Source: Halobaculum rubrum (lineage in GTDB: Archaea; Halobacteriota; Halobacteria; Halobacteriales; Haloferacaceae). From it: 64,000 nt of DNA. The stretch's first letter is position 1. Every line of letters starts with the position of its first letter. Below, in pieces: positions 51,350-59,502 of this stretch. The notes under the pieces were generated by a model. It was given only the letters and a program-made list of their open reading frames with translations, did no database searches and was not told where the DNA came from. A program made the translations under genes and the position numbers. The stretch is from positions 434,001 through 498,000 of the forward strand of contig NZ_CP082284.1 of assembly GCF_019880225.1 (NCBI RefSeq). The letters are read 5' to 3'.

Positions 51350-52828
51350 TCAGTCGGCCCCGACGCCGAACTTCTCGGCGTTCTCCGCGGGCGCGCTCGC
51401 GGTCACCGTCGACACCGCGACCGTCGCGACCAGCGACAGCAGCATGCACCACAGCGCGAAGTCCCACGTGAGGTACGTCGCCGGCAGCGGGAGGAACACG
51501 TGCGCGAGGTACGCGGCCTCGGCGCTCGCGACGCCCCCGATCATCCCCCACTCCGTCGTCCCGCGCCAGTACAGCGCCAGTATCAGGGGGATCGTGAGCT
51601 GTGCGTACCCGCCGAAGGCCGTGTCGCCCAGCGTGACGAGCACGTCCAGGCCCCCGCCGCCGCCGACGAGCAGCGACGCGAGGAACGTCGAGGCCGCGAA
51701 GACGGCGACGCCGACGCGGCCGATCCACCCCTCGCGCTCGTCGCTCGCGTCGGGCGCGACGAACGGCCGGTAGAGGTCGCGCGTGAAGTACGACGACCCC
51801 GACAGCAACATCGAGTCCGAGGAGGACATCATCGCCGCCAGCGCGCCGGCGATCACCAGCGCCGCGAACCACGCGGGCGTGTACTGGGTCAGTAGGAGCG
51901 GGAGGACGTTGCTCCCGTCGGGAACCTCGATCCCGAGGCCGACGGCCCACGATCCGAGCAGGAACGCCGGAACGAACAGCAGGAGGACGAGCACCGGCCA
52001 CAGCGCGAACGAGCGCTTGAGCGTTTCGACGCGGTCGGCCATGAAGAACCGCTGGTTCACCTGCGGGAACGCGGCGACGCCGAAGGCGATGACGACCGCC
52101 TGCGCGATCATCCACTGCGGCGAGTACAGTCCGCCGCCCAGCGCCGCGAACTCGGGGGCGGCGTCGGTCATCCCCGCCGTCAGCGCCGAGACCCCGCCCG
52201 CCGTGGAGGCGATCCACGCGACCGCGAGCCAGATCACGCCGAGCATGAACACGCCCTGCAGCGTGTCCGTCCACGCGACCCCTCGCAGCCCCGACAGGCC
52301 GACGTACGCGATCATGAACACCGTGATCATCGCGGCGCCGGCCCAGTACGGCACCGCGCCGTCGGTCAGTCCCACCAGCGCCTGCCCGGCGCCGATCTGC
52401 TGGAGCATCACGTACGGGAACAGCCACAGGAGGCTCACGCCGGCGACGAGCCCGCGAAGCGCCGTCGAGTCGAAGCGGTCGCCGAGCATCTCCCCGAGGG
52501 TCACGTAGCCGTGCGCCTTCCCGACGAGCCACTGCTTGTACCCGATCGCGTACCACAACAGGGCGAACAGGATGCCGTCCATCAGCCCCATCACGAGGAT
52601 CCACTCCGGGCCGGCCGAGAACGCGAGGTTGGGCCCCCCGAAGAACGTGAACGCCGACAGCAGCGTCGCGAACGTCGTGAACAGCAACACGACGGTCCCG
52701 ACCGAGCGGGAGGCGAGGTAGTAGTCCTCGGCCGTGCGGTCGGTGAGCCGGTACGCAAACACGCCGATCGCGAGCGCGACCAGCAGATAGCCGACGACGA
52801 CGCCCAGCGAGACGCCCAGATCAGCCAC
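51350..52828 (-). CDS. Sodium:solute symporter (SSF family)
   Basis: The 492-residue membrane protein has about 13 helices. LFTTFATLLSAFTFFGGPNL and YAIGYKQWLVGKAHGYVTLG in the first third, and AAMMSSSDSMLLSGSSYFTR (SSF signature region with Na-site Ser residues), identify the SLC5/SSF family. It imports an organic anion, amino acid or vitamin with Na+. It overlaps the DUF3311 gene by 8 bases, a standard pairing for this subgroup. Confidence 0.92.
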   Translation of the reverse strand: MADLGVSLGVVVGYLLVALAIGVFAYRLTDRTAEDYYLASRSVGTVVLLFTTFATLLSAFTFFGGPNLAFSAGPEWILVMGLMDGILFALLWYAIGYKQWLVGKAHGYVTLGEMLGDRFDSTALRGLVAGVSLLWLFPYVMLQQIGAGQALVGLTDGAVPYWAGAAMITVFMIAYVGLSGLRGVAWTDTLQGVFMLGVIWLAVAWIASTAGGVSALTAGMTDAAPEFAALGGGLYSPQWMIAQAVVIAFGVAAFPQVNQRFFMADRVETLKRSFALWPVLVLLLFVPAFLLGSWAVGLGIEVPDGSNVLPLLLTQYTPAWFAALVIAGALAAMMSSSDSMLLSGSSYFTRDLYRPFVAPDASDEREGWIGRVGVAVFAASTFLASLLVGGGGGLDVLVTLGDTAFGGYAQLTIPLILALYWRGTTEWGMIGGVASAEAAYLAHVFLPLPATYLTWDFALWCMLLSLVATVAVSTVTASAPAENAEKFGVGAD

Positions 52829-53069
52829 GCCGGATCACCTCCGCGTCGACGCCGCGGTCCCACGCGCCGCCGCGCGCGAACGCCGCGAACGCCACGCTCG
52901 CAAACGCCATCCAGCCGACGTGCCACCACAGCCACAGCGGCAGCCCCGCCACGACCGTCGCGTCGCCCCAGAGGAACCAGGGGACCGCGAGCGCGACGAG
53001 CAGCGCGAACGCCGCGACCCACAGCATATCGCTTCGAGTTCGCGTCATCACGCGGTGGTAGTCGTTCAT
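52821..53069 (-). CDS. DUF3311 small subunit-like membrane protein
   Basis: The 82-residue protein has two helices (MLWVAAFALLVALAVPWFLW; LPLWLWWHVGWMAFASVAFA) and a C-terminal charged tail. DUF3311 proteins are encoded beside SSF symporters and probably support them. I start at the ATG at 53069, as the frame further upstream is not homologous. It is the first gene of the operon; a perfect 25-bp palindrome lies 39-63 bases upstream. Confidence 0.85.
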   Translation of the reverse strand: MNDYHRVMTRTRSDMLWVAAFALLVALAVPWFLWGDATVVAGLPLWLWWHVGWMAFASVAFAAFARGGAWDRGVDAEVIRRG

Positions 53070-53107
53070 ACACAATGAATGTTGTCGAATTACCTCTCCG
53101 TACGCAC

Positions 53108-53132
53108 TATCGAAGAGAAATTCTCTTCGATA
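53108..53132. promoter_or_regulatory. Perfect 25-bp palindrome upstream of the DUF3311-SSF operon
   Basis: TATCGAAGAGAA, a single A, then TTCTCTTCGATA forms an exact 12-base inverted repeat. Its centre is 51 bases before the DUF3311 ATG on the minus strand, so it is upstream of the expected TATA/BRE region (TAATTC on the minus strand near 53087-53092). On the other side, 53287 starts a plus-strand gene 155 bases away. This is the likely binding site of a dimeric regulator. Confidence 0.6.
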
Positions 53133-53286
53133 CGCCGGTCGGTACTGTCGCGTCCCTTCCGTCCGCGGTCGAGTCGTATCGTGTCGGGAGGGGACCGACT
53201 GGAAGGAGGCAACCGACGGGGGGTCGTCGCCGTCGGCGCGCCCGCTACCCCCGGCTTTATTCGCCGTGCAGCCCTGCGATCCGTCG

Positions 53287-54405
53287 ATGGAATACGTGCA
53301 GGAGCGCGTCGCCACGCTCCACGCGTTCGGCGAGGGGGCACCCGACGCGCCGGCGGACCGGGCGGCCGTCGTCGTGCCGATGACCGAACGCGAGTACGCG
53401 GGGCTCGCGGCCGAGCGCGTGCTCTCGGAGCTTTCGGCGCTCGATCCCGCGAAGGTGATCGTTCCGCTGCGCGCCCCCGCCGACCGCGTCGGCGCCTTCC
53501 GCGAGTGGCTCGACGGCTTCGACCTCCCGCTGGAGACGCTGTGGTGCGACGGCCCCCGCGTGTCGAACCTGCTCGACGACGCCGGACTCGCCGGCGAGCG
53601 CGGGAAAGGGCGGGACGTGTGGCTGGCGCTGGGACGGGCGCTGGAGGAGGAGTACGTCGTCGTCCACGACGCCGACACGAAGTCGTATTCGCGGGAGTAC
53701 GTCCGGCGGCTGCTGTTCCCCCTGGCGAACGGGTTCGACTTCGCGAAGGGGTACTACGCCCGCGTCGAGAACGGGCAGCTGTACGGGCGCCTCTTCCGGC
53801 TGTTCTACACCCCGCTGGTGCGCGCGCTTCGCGATTCGGCCCCCGACTCGGAGTTCCTCGAGTACATGGCGGCGTTCCGCTACGCGCTCGCGGGCGAGTT
53901 CGCCGCGACCGGGGACGTCGTCGCCGCGATGCCGGTCCAGCGCACGTGGGGGCTCGAGGTCGGCACGCTCGCGGCCGCCTACGACGCGGTCGGCGTCGAC
54001 GGCGCCGCGCAGGTCGATCTCGGCAGCTACGAGCACGACCACCGGGCGGTCTCGGGACCGACCGGGCTCTCGGACATGAGCCGGTCGGTCGGCGCCGCGT
54101 TGTTGCGCGCGGCCGAGGAGCACGGTGTCGACCCCGACTACGACGCCTTGCCGGACGCGTACCGCGCGGCCGCCGAGTCGTACGTCGACCGCTACGCCGC
54201 CGACGCCGCGTTCAACGGGCTCTCCTACGATCGGGGCGGCGAGCGCGACCAAGTGCGGACGTACGCCGCGTCGATCGCGCCGCCGGGTCCGGACACGCGG
54301 CTACCCCCGTGGGAGGCGGTCGACCTGTCGCCCGCGGACGTAGCCGCCGCGGCGACGGCGGACGCGCGCGACGCCGCGAACGGCGAAGTGCCCGACGGCG
54401 ACTGA
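53287..54405 (+). CDS. GT-A glycosyltransferase (glucosyl/mannosyl-3-phosphoglycerate synthase-like)
   Basis: The 372-residue soluble enzyme has RAAVVVPMTEREYAGLAAER, DVWLALGRALEEEYVVVHDADT (DxD-type, about residue 120) and FDFAKGYYARVENGQLYGRL, as in glucosyl-3-phosphoglycerate synthases (GT81). Such enzymes make compatible solutes. No synthase partner or phosphatase lies nearby, so the product is inferred. CTTTA at 53255-53259 is a TATA-like box and predicts a leaderless start. Confidence 0.8.
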   Translation: MEYVQERVATLHAFGEGAPDAPADRAAVVVPMTEREYAGLAAERVLSELSALDPAKVIVPLRAPADRVGAFREWLDGFDLPLETLWCDGPRVSNLLDDAGLAGERGKGRDVWLALGRALEEEYVVVHDADTKSYSREYVRRLLFPLANGFDFAKGYYARVENGQLYGRLFRLFYTPLVRALRDSAPDSEFLEYMAAFRYALAGEFAATGDVVAAMPVQRTWGLEVGTLAAAYDAVGVDGAAQVDLGSYEHDHRAVSGPTGLSDMSRSVGAALLRAAEEHGVDPDYDALPDAYRAAAESYVDRYAADAAFNGLSYDRGGERDQVRTYAASIAPPGPDTRLPPWEAVDLSPADVAAAATADARDAANGEVPDGD

Positions 54406-54485
54406 ACGTGTTCGGGTCGACGGCGACAGACCGCCACGTCCGACACGACCGCACGGTTGAAGCCGGACGGGCGACCATACCGAGT

Positions 54486-55085
54486 ATGGACTTCGAGCGC
54501 GCTCGTCGGTACACTCCCGTCGAGGTGACGGACGCCGAGCGACGCGCCGCGGTGCTGGCGCCGGTCGTCGACCGCGGCGGCGCGCCGCACATCCTCTTCA
54601 CGAAGCGGGCCGACCACCTCGGGAGCCACCCCGGCCAGATGAGCTTCCCCGGCGGCGGGGTCGAACCCCAGGACACCGACCTCACCGCGACGGCGCTGCG
54701 GGAGGCGAACGAGGAGATCGGCCTGCGGCCCGAGGAGGCCGACGTCGTCAGCCGTATCGACGACATCCGGACCGTCTCGGAGTACGCGGTCACGCCGTTC
54801 GTCGGCACCGCGCCCGACCGGGCGTACGTCCCCAGCGACGACGAGGTCGCCGAGATCGCGATCCTCCCCGTCTCGGAGCTGACCGCCCGCGAGAACTACG
54901 AGTCCGAGCGCCGCGATCACCCCTACTACGGCGAGATCCGGCTCCACTTCTTCCGTGTCGACGGCTACACCGTCTGGGGGGCGACCGGTCGCATGCTCGT
55001 CCAACTGCTCGAACTCCTCACAGACTGGGAGATGCCGCCGGACGTCGACCGCGTCGTCGGTCCGGACGCCGACCTCCCGGTGTGA
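54486..55085 (+). CDS. NUDIX hydrolase (CoA pyrophosphatase-like)
   Basis: The 199-residue enzyme has APHILFTKRADHLGSHPGQM and SFPGGGVEPQDTDLTATALR followed by EANEEIGL, giving the NUDIX box GxxxxxDxxxxxxALREANEEIGL with the CoA-type GQMSFPGG upstream. It should cut a nucleoside diphosphate-linked metabolite such as CoA. It follows the glycosyltransferase by 80 bases on the same strand. Confidence 0.9.
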   Translation: MDFERARRYTPVEVTDAERRAAVLAPVVDRGGAPHILFTKRADHLGSHPGQMSFPGGGVEPQDTDLTATALREANEEIGLRPEEADVVSRIDDIRTVSEYAVTPFVGTAPDRAYVPSDDEVAEIAILPVSELTARENYESERRDHPYYGEIRLHFFRVDGYTVWGATGRMLVQLLELLTDWEMPPDVDRVVGPDADLPV

Positions 55086-55105
55086 CCGCGGTCGAGTGAC
55101 CCCCC

Positions 55106-55246
55106 TCAGACGTAGCTGAGAACGACGAGCGCGAGGAAGAACAGTCCCAACGCGCCCGCCAGTACGAGGATGGAGACGACGCGGCTCGACTGGACGACGC
55201 TCCGGCCGCCGTCGTCGGTGTCCACGAGGAGGTTGCTGATGTTCAC
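55106..55246 (-). CDS. Tiny one-helix membrane protein, copy 1
   Basis: A 46-residue frame starting at GTG 55246 reads MNISNLLVDTDDGGRSVVQS, then a short link and a C-terminal helix ending LGLFFLALVVLSYV. The end LFFLALVVLSYV mirrors LLFFLVLVVVSYA of the adjacent frame at 55287. Two neighbouring tiny genes with the same topology and tail support real coding. It is convergent with the NUDIX gene, 20 bases away. The function is unknown. Confidence 0.6.
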   Translation of the reverse strand: MNISNLLVDTDDGGRSVVQSSRVVSILVLAGALGLFFLALVVLSYV

Positions 55247-55286
55247 ACGGTCGGTAGGCGGCAGGCGCACAAGTACCCGGCGCCGC

Positions 55287-55451
55287 TCACGCGTAGCTCA
55301 CGACGACGAGTACGAGGAAGAACAGCAGGAGGACGCCCGCGAGCACGGCCGACGCCTTCACCCAGCCGTCGACGCTCCCGAAGCGGTCCGTGATCGAACG
55401 CGCTCCGCTCGCGACGGTCGGACCGCGATCGGCGCCGCCCGCGTCGGACAT
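55287..55451 (-). CDS. Tiny one-helix membrane protein, copy 2
   Basis: The 54-residue protein begins SDAGGADRGPTVASGARSIT and ends in the helix SAVLAGVLLLFFLVLVVVSY plus Ala. The soluble N-terminus faces one side and the C-terminus ends right after the helix. It lies 40 bases upstream of its paralogue on the same strand. Start: the ATG at 55451. Confidence 0.65.
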   Translation of the reverse strand: MSDAGGADRGPTVASGARSITDRFGSVDGWVKASAVLAGVLLLFFLVLVVVSYA

Positions 55452-55755
55452 GCCGCTGTCGTGTTCGTCCGAACGAAAGAATCCTCGGACGGACGGGGTC
55501 GATACTGACGACAACACCACGCTTATTCCCGCGAGCGTGCTCACGTGGAGTATGGCCGCACAGGCGATGGATCGCGTTCCGCGACGGTCCTAGTTCTCTC
55601 TCGACGACACCGCTGCCGCGATCGACTCCGTCGACGCGACGGCAGTCACCTCGTTCGACCGGTCCGACCGGTCCCGCCGATCCGGTAGACTCGGCCGGCG
55701 CGAACGATCTCGCCGAATCGATCGACTTCGCCAACCAAACTCACCGCTCCTACCG
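55452..55755 (+). other. Intergenic region with a promoter and a 13-codon leaderless ORF
   Basis: CTTATT at 55522-55527 resembles a TATA box and lies 25-30 bases before an ATG at 55552. That ATG opens the 13-codon frame MAAQAMDRVPRRS (55552-55593). The DUF7388 gene starts 162 bases later in the same frame. This could be a leader peptide or the first exon-like remnant of a longer gene. No other feature was recognised. Confidence 0.4.
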
Positions 55756-56562
55756 ATGACACTTACCGCATCCGAAGCCGCCGACAGCGTCGCCGCCCGA
55801 ACAGAACTCGACGGGATCGCGCTCAAGCCGACCGAGTGCGACGTGTCCGTCGCCGCCGACCTCCCGGTCGATCTCGTGTGCCTCGACTACGAGGGCCGCG
55901 AGGCGCTGCCGGGCGCCGACGCGCTCGCGGCGCTCGCGGGATCGGTCGATCTCCGGGTGACGACGCCCGTTCGCGCCGACGGGTTCGACCCCCGCGGCGA
56001 CGACTCGCTGGTCGCGACGCTGCCCGACGCCGCCGAGCGCGTGCTCGTGGCGGGCCACGGCGCGTACCTCTCGGATGCAGAGCGCAAGCGCGCGGTCGCG
56101 CCCCGCCTCGGCGACGCGGCGACCGCCGTCCGCGAGGCCGGGGGAACGCCGTGGGTCGGCACCGAGGGGGTAGCGCGGCTCGCGCTCGCGGCGGGCGGGG
56201 TCCAGTACGATCTGCTCTCTCGGTCGACCGAGCGCGACGTCCGGGGCCTGCGGGCGGCGGGCTTCGACGGCGACGTGGCCGTGTACGCGCCCGTGGTCCC
56301 CACGGACGACGAGGACGCCGTCCTCGACGCCGTGGGCGCGTACACGGCGCGCCGCAAGCCCGTCCGCGATGCGCTCCCCGAGGGCGCCGAGACCGACTCC
56401 GGGGCGACGGGGCGCGCCCGAGAAGTGCTCTCGGCGGCGGTGCGCGACTTCGCGCTCGTCGGCGACCCCGAGACGGTCGGCGAGCGCGTACGCGGCCTGA
56501 AGGCCGTCGGCGTCGACCACGTCGTCGGCTACCCTGCCGCCGGCGTCGACACCCTGCGGTAA
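55756..56562 (+). CDS. DUF7388 family protein (luciferase-like fold)
   Basis: The 268-residue soluble protein has an internal region RVLVAGHGAYLSDAERKRAV and a C-terminal ALVGDPETVGERVRGLKAVG followed by VDHVVGYPAAGV. The GDPETVxERVxxLxxxGVDHVV ending is typical of flavin-dependent luciferase-like/F420 oxidoreductases. The N-terminal half is shorter than in those enzymes. I recall the family as DUF7388. A redox role is inferred. Confidence 0.7.
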   Translation: MTLTASEAADSVAARTELDGIALKPTECDVSVAADLPVDLVCLDYEGREALPGADALAALAGSVDLRVTTPVRADGFDPRGDDSLVATLPDAAERVLVAGHGAYLSDAERKRAVAPRLGDAATAVREAGGTPWVGTEGVARLALAAGGVQYDLLSRSTERDVRGLRAAGFDGDVAVYAPVVPTDDEDAVLDAVGAYTARRKPVRDALPEGAETDSGATGRAREVLSAAVRDFALVGDPETVGERVRGLKAVGVDHVVGYPAAGVDTLR

Positions 56563-56625
56563 GCCGCGGCGCAGCCCGCCGGTCCGCACCCGAACGCCTA
56601 CGTCCTCCCGAACGAACCGCCCGGT

Positions 56626-57393
56626 ATGCGACTGCTCCACGAGGAGACGACGACGAGCGCGGGCGAGGCGGTCGACGACGGCGTCGAGGTGGCGATCCTG
56701 CCGACCGGTTCGGTCGAACAGCACGGGCCGGCGCTCCCCTTGGGAACCGACTTCCTCGCGGCCGAGGCCGTCGCGCGGGGGATCGACCGCGACGACGCCG
56801 TGGTGCTGCCGACCGTCCCGGTGGGCGTCTCCGCGCACCACCGCCAGTTCGACGGGACGCTGTGGGCCGAGCCCGAGACGTTCGAGGACTACGTCGGCGA
56901 GATCGCGGCGTCAGTCGCCAGCCACGGCGTCCGAAAGCTCGTGTTCTGCAACGGACACGGCGGGAACAGCGACGCCCTCCGCCGGGCGGCCCGACGGCTC
57001 CGCGGCGATGGGATCGCGTACGCCGCGCCGTGGAACTGGTGGTCGAGCCTCGACGGCCTCGACGAGGACCTGTTCGACCAGTCCGGGATCGGGCACGCCG
57101 ACGCGATGGAGACGAGCATGGTCGCCCACCTCGCGGGCGACCTCGTGCGCGAGGGGCTGCTGGAGGAGGCCGAGGCCGGCGCCGCCGACTCGTGGGGGAA
57201 GTCGGTCCACGGCGCGGCGGTCGGCTTCGACACCGCCGACTTCTCGGAGTCGGGCGCGGTCGGGACGCCGACCGAGGGCACCGCGGAGAAGGGCCGGAAG
57301 CTGTTCGAGCAGGCCACCGATGAACTCGACGCGCTCGTCGGCTGGCTGGCCGAGCAGCCGTTCGACGCGCTCACCCCGGAGCCGCACCGCTGA
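56626..57393 (+). CDS. Creatininase-family amidohydrolase
   Basis: The 255-residue enzyme has VAILPTGSVEQHGPALPLGT with metal-binding Glu and His, VGVSAHHRQFDGTLWAEPET, FCNGHGGNSDALR and HADAMETSMVAHLAGD, the full creatininase/ArfB set. In archaea ArfB deformylates a riboflavin/F420 precursor, so that role is possible; creatinine hydrolysis is less likely. It overlaps the next gene by one base. Confidence 0.88.
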   Translation: MRLLHEETTTSAGEAVDDGVEVAILPTGSVEQHGPALPLGTDFLAAEAVARGIDRDDAVVLPTVPVGVSAHHRQFDGTLWAEPETFEDYVGEIAASVASHGVRKLVFCNGHGGNSDALRRAARRLRGDGIAYAAPWNWWSSLDGLDEDLFDQSGIGHADAMETSMVAHLAGDLVREGLLEEAEAGAADSWGKSVHGAAVGFDTADFSESGAVGTPTEGTAEKGRKLFEQATDELDALVGWLAEQPFDALTPEPHR

Positions 57394-58580
57394 TGGCCGG
57401 GAGCGATCACGGCGCCGGACCCGGCGACGGCATGCGCGTCGCGGTCGTCGGCGGCGGCGCCGTCGGCGTCACCGCGGCGTACGACCTGGCGGTCGCCGGC
57501 GCAGAAGTGACGCTGTTCGAGAAGGGCGCGATAGGCTCGGGCGCCTCGGGCCGCGCCGCCGGGGTCCTCTACGACGCCTACGCCGAGGACGTCGACGCCG
57601 AGATCGGTGCCCGCGCGCTGGAGCGCTTCCGGACCCTCTCGGGCACCGGGGAGTTCGCGTTCACCGACTGTCCGTACGTGATGCTCGCGCGCGAGGGCGA
57701 CGACGACCTCGCGGAGGCGATCCGCGGCGCGGCCGAGCGGATGCGCGTCCACGACCGCGAGGTGGAGACCGTCGACCGCGACGAGTTGGGGGAGCGGTTC
57801 CCGCGCCTCCGCGTCGACGACGTGGACGTCGCGGCCGTCGCGCACAACGCCGGCTGGACCGCCCCCGGGAGCTACGTGACCACGGTCGCCGACCTCGCCG
57901 CGTCCGCGGGCGCCGAGATCCGAACCGACAGCGAGGTCGCGGTGTCGACGGCGCCACCGGGCGTGGCCGTCGCCGACGAGGCCCCCGTGAGGCGGCGGTT
58001 CGACGCCCTCGTCGTCGCCGCGGGCGCGCACACGAAGCGACTGCTCGCTGACGCCGGGATCGCGGTCCCGCTGAAGCCCTACCGCGTGCAGGCGCTCGTC
58101 TCCGGGCGCACGTTCGACGGGCCGATGTGGTACGACGCCTCGGCGGGCGTGTACGCGCGCCCGCACCCCGCGGGCCTGCTCGCCGGCGACGGCACCGTCC
58201 CGGTCGAGGCCGACCCGGACGAGTGGGACCGCGACGCCGACGGCTGGTTCCTCGCGGACGTGAGCGGGACGCTCCGCGACCGGGCGGGCCACGATCCGGA
58301 CGTGGAGCGCGCGTGGGCCGGGCTGTGCACGGCGACACCCGACGGCGACCCCCTGCTCGGCGAGGTCGCGGACGATGTCTTCGTCGCCGCCGGCTGGCAG
58401 GGCCACGGGTTCATGCGCGCGCCGGCGACGGGGGAGGCGATCGCACGGCAGGTGCTCGGCGAGCGCGAGGGCGTTCCGGGGTTCGATCCCGGGCGCTTCG
58501 ACGGCGACGAGGCGTTCGAGATCAGCGAGGGGATGGCCGTCGACACGGACGCGGACGACGGATCGGAGAAGCGGGACTGA
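57393..58580 (+). CDS. FAD-dependent oxidoreductase (DAO family)
   Basis: The 395-residue enzyme shows MRVAVVGGGAVGVTAAYDLA then VTLFEKGAIGSGASGRAAGV, the Rossmann and second DAO motif, and a C-terminal DVFVAAGWQGHGFMRAPATG (FAD-binding). It probably oxidises an amino acid or amine. I start at 57393, where the ATG shares one base with the creatininase stop; an inner ATG at 57432 directly precedes the FAD motif and is also possible. Confidence 0.88.
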   Translation: MAGSDHGAGPGDGMRVAVVGGGAVGVTAAYDLAVAGAEVTLFEKGAIGSGASGRAAGVLYDAYAEDVDAEIGARALERFRTLSGTGEFAFTDCPYVMLAREGDDDLAEAIRGAAERMRVHDREVETVDRDELGERFPRLRVDDVDVAAVAHNAGWTAPGSYVTTVADLAASAGAEIRTDSEVAVSTAPPGVAVADEAPVRRRFDALVVAAGAHTKRLLADAGIAVPLKPYRVQALVSGRTFDGPMWYDASAGVYARPHPAGLLAGDGTVPVEADPDEWDRDADGWFLADVSGTLRDRAGHDPDVERAWAGLCTATPDGDPLLGEVADDVFVAAGWQGHGFMRAPATGEAIARQVLGEREGVPGFDPGRFDGDEAFEISEGMAVDTDADDGSEKRD

Positions 58581-58597
58581 GCGGCGGTCGGGAACGA

Positions 58598-59194
58598 CTA
58601 CTTCTCGTCGGCGTCGTCGGCGTCCGTCTCGGCGTTCGCGTCGGACTCAGCGTCCGCGTCCTCCGCGTCCGCTCCGTCGGCTTCGATGTCCCCGTCCTCC
58701 TCCATGTCCAACTGGACCGGCTCGTCCTCGGTGGCTTCGCCGGCCTCCGCGTCGGCCTCGCCTTCCTCGACGGCGACGGAGTCGCCGGCGGCCTTGGGAA
58801 CGCGAACGCGGAGCGTGCCGTGGTCGGTGAGCGTCGATGTGGCCTCCTCGGGCTCGACGGCGGCGCCCGGGGGAAGCTCCGCGCGGCCGTCGAGCGCGAG
58901 CCCGCGGCCGGGGAAGCGCATGTCGAACCCCTCGTGGAAGTCGCGGAAGCGGTCGATCCGGACCTCGACGGCGCCCTCGTTGAACCGGACCTGCACGTCG
59001 CTCCGCTCGGCGCCCGGAGCGTCGAAGACGACGAGGAACGCGTCCGCCGACTCCAGCACGTCGTACGCGAGCGGCGACTTCTCCTGTACCGCCGCGACGC
59101 CGCGTCCGACACGGTCGAGCACCGTGTTCACGGCGGACTCTCCGACGTCCTTCAGTCGGTCGGCGCCGTCGGCGAACTGGTCTCGTTCGGGCAT
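58598..59194 (-). CDS. Hsp20/alpha-crystallin family protein
   Basis: The 198-residue protein has an alpha-crystallin core of about 90 residues (AFLVVFDAPGAERSDVQVRF; RFRDFHEGFDMRFPGRGLAL; STLTDHGTLRVRVPKA). A long acidic, Asp/Glu/Ala-rich tail of about 60 residues follows. The conserved A-x-x-x-n-G-v-L motif appears as TDHGTLRVRVPK. It is a likely small chaperone; GvpH-type proteins look similar, but no gas-vesicle genes are near. It starts 2 bases after the zinc-ribbon gene. Confidence 0.85.
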   Translation of the reverse strand: MPERDQFADGADRLKDVGESAVNTVLDRVGRGVAAVQEKSPLAYDVLESADAFLVVFDAPGAERSDVQVRFNEGAVEVRIDRFRDFHEGFDMRFPGRGLALDGRAELPPGAAVEPEEATSTLTDHGTLRVRVPKAAGDSVAVEEGEADAEAGEATEDEPVQLDMEEDGDIEADGADAEDADAESDANAETDADDADEK

Positions 59195-59196
59195 GG

Positions 59197-59355
59197 TTAC
59201 AGTTCGATCTCCTCCAGGCAGTCGGTTCCCCCGCACAGCGGGCACGACAGGTCGGCGACCGTGTGGTCGTCGGCGATGTCGTAGGTGTAGTGGTTCTCGA
59301 ACATGTCGAGCTCGCAGTTCTCGCTGGTACACTTGACTTCCTTGGTGGCGGGCAT
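59197..59355 (-). CDS. Small zinc-ribbon protein (DUF7559-like)
   Basis: The 52-residue protein has KCTSENCELDMFENHYTYD and DLSCPLCGGTDCLEEIEL, with Cys pairs at both ends forming a zinc ribbon. It is first in an operon with the Hsp20 gene. CATAAAC at 59379-59385 (minus strand TTTATG) is the TATA-like box, about 27 bases upstream. I recall the family as DUF7559; the function is unknown. Confidence 0.75.
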   Translation of the reverse strand: MPATKEVKCTSENCELDMFENHYTYDIADDHTVADLSCPLCGGTDCLEEIEL

Positions 59356-59502
59356 ACCTCGACTTGGGTCGCACGCGGCATAAACGACGTGGGGCGGGCG
59401 TGGGGTTCCGGTAGCTCGATCCGGCCCCCCAGGGGCCGCCGCGGCTCGGACGGTCGCTCCGAGCCGCCGCCGCTTTTGCACGTCGCACCCGTTCGAACGG
59501 TC

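Noticed and set aside
58598-59194. Gas-vesicle protein GvpH
   Set aside because: The core fits Hsp20 generally and no other gvp gene is nearby.
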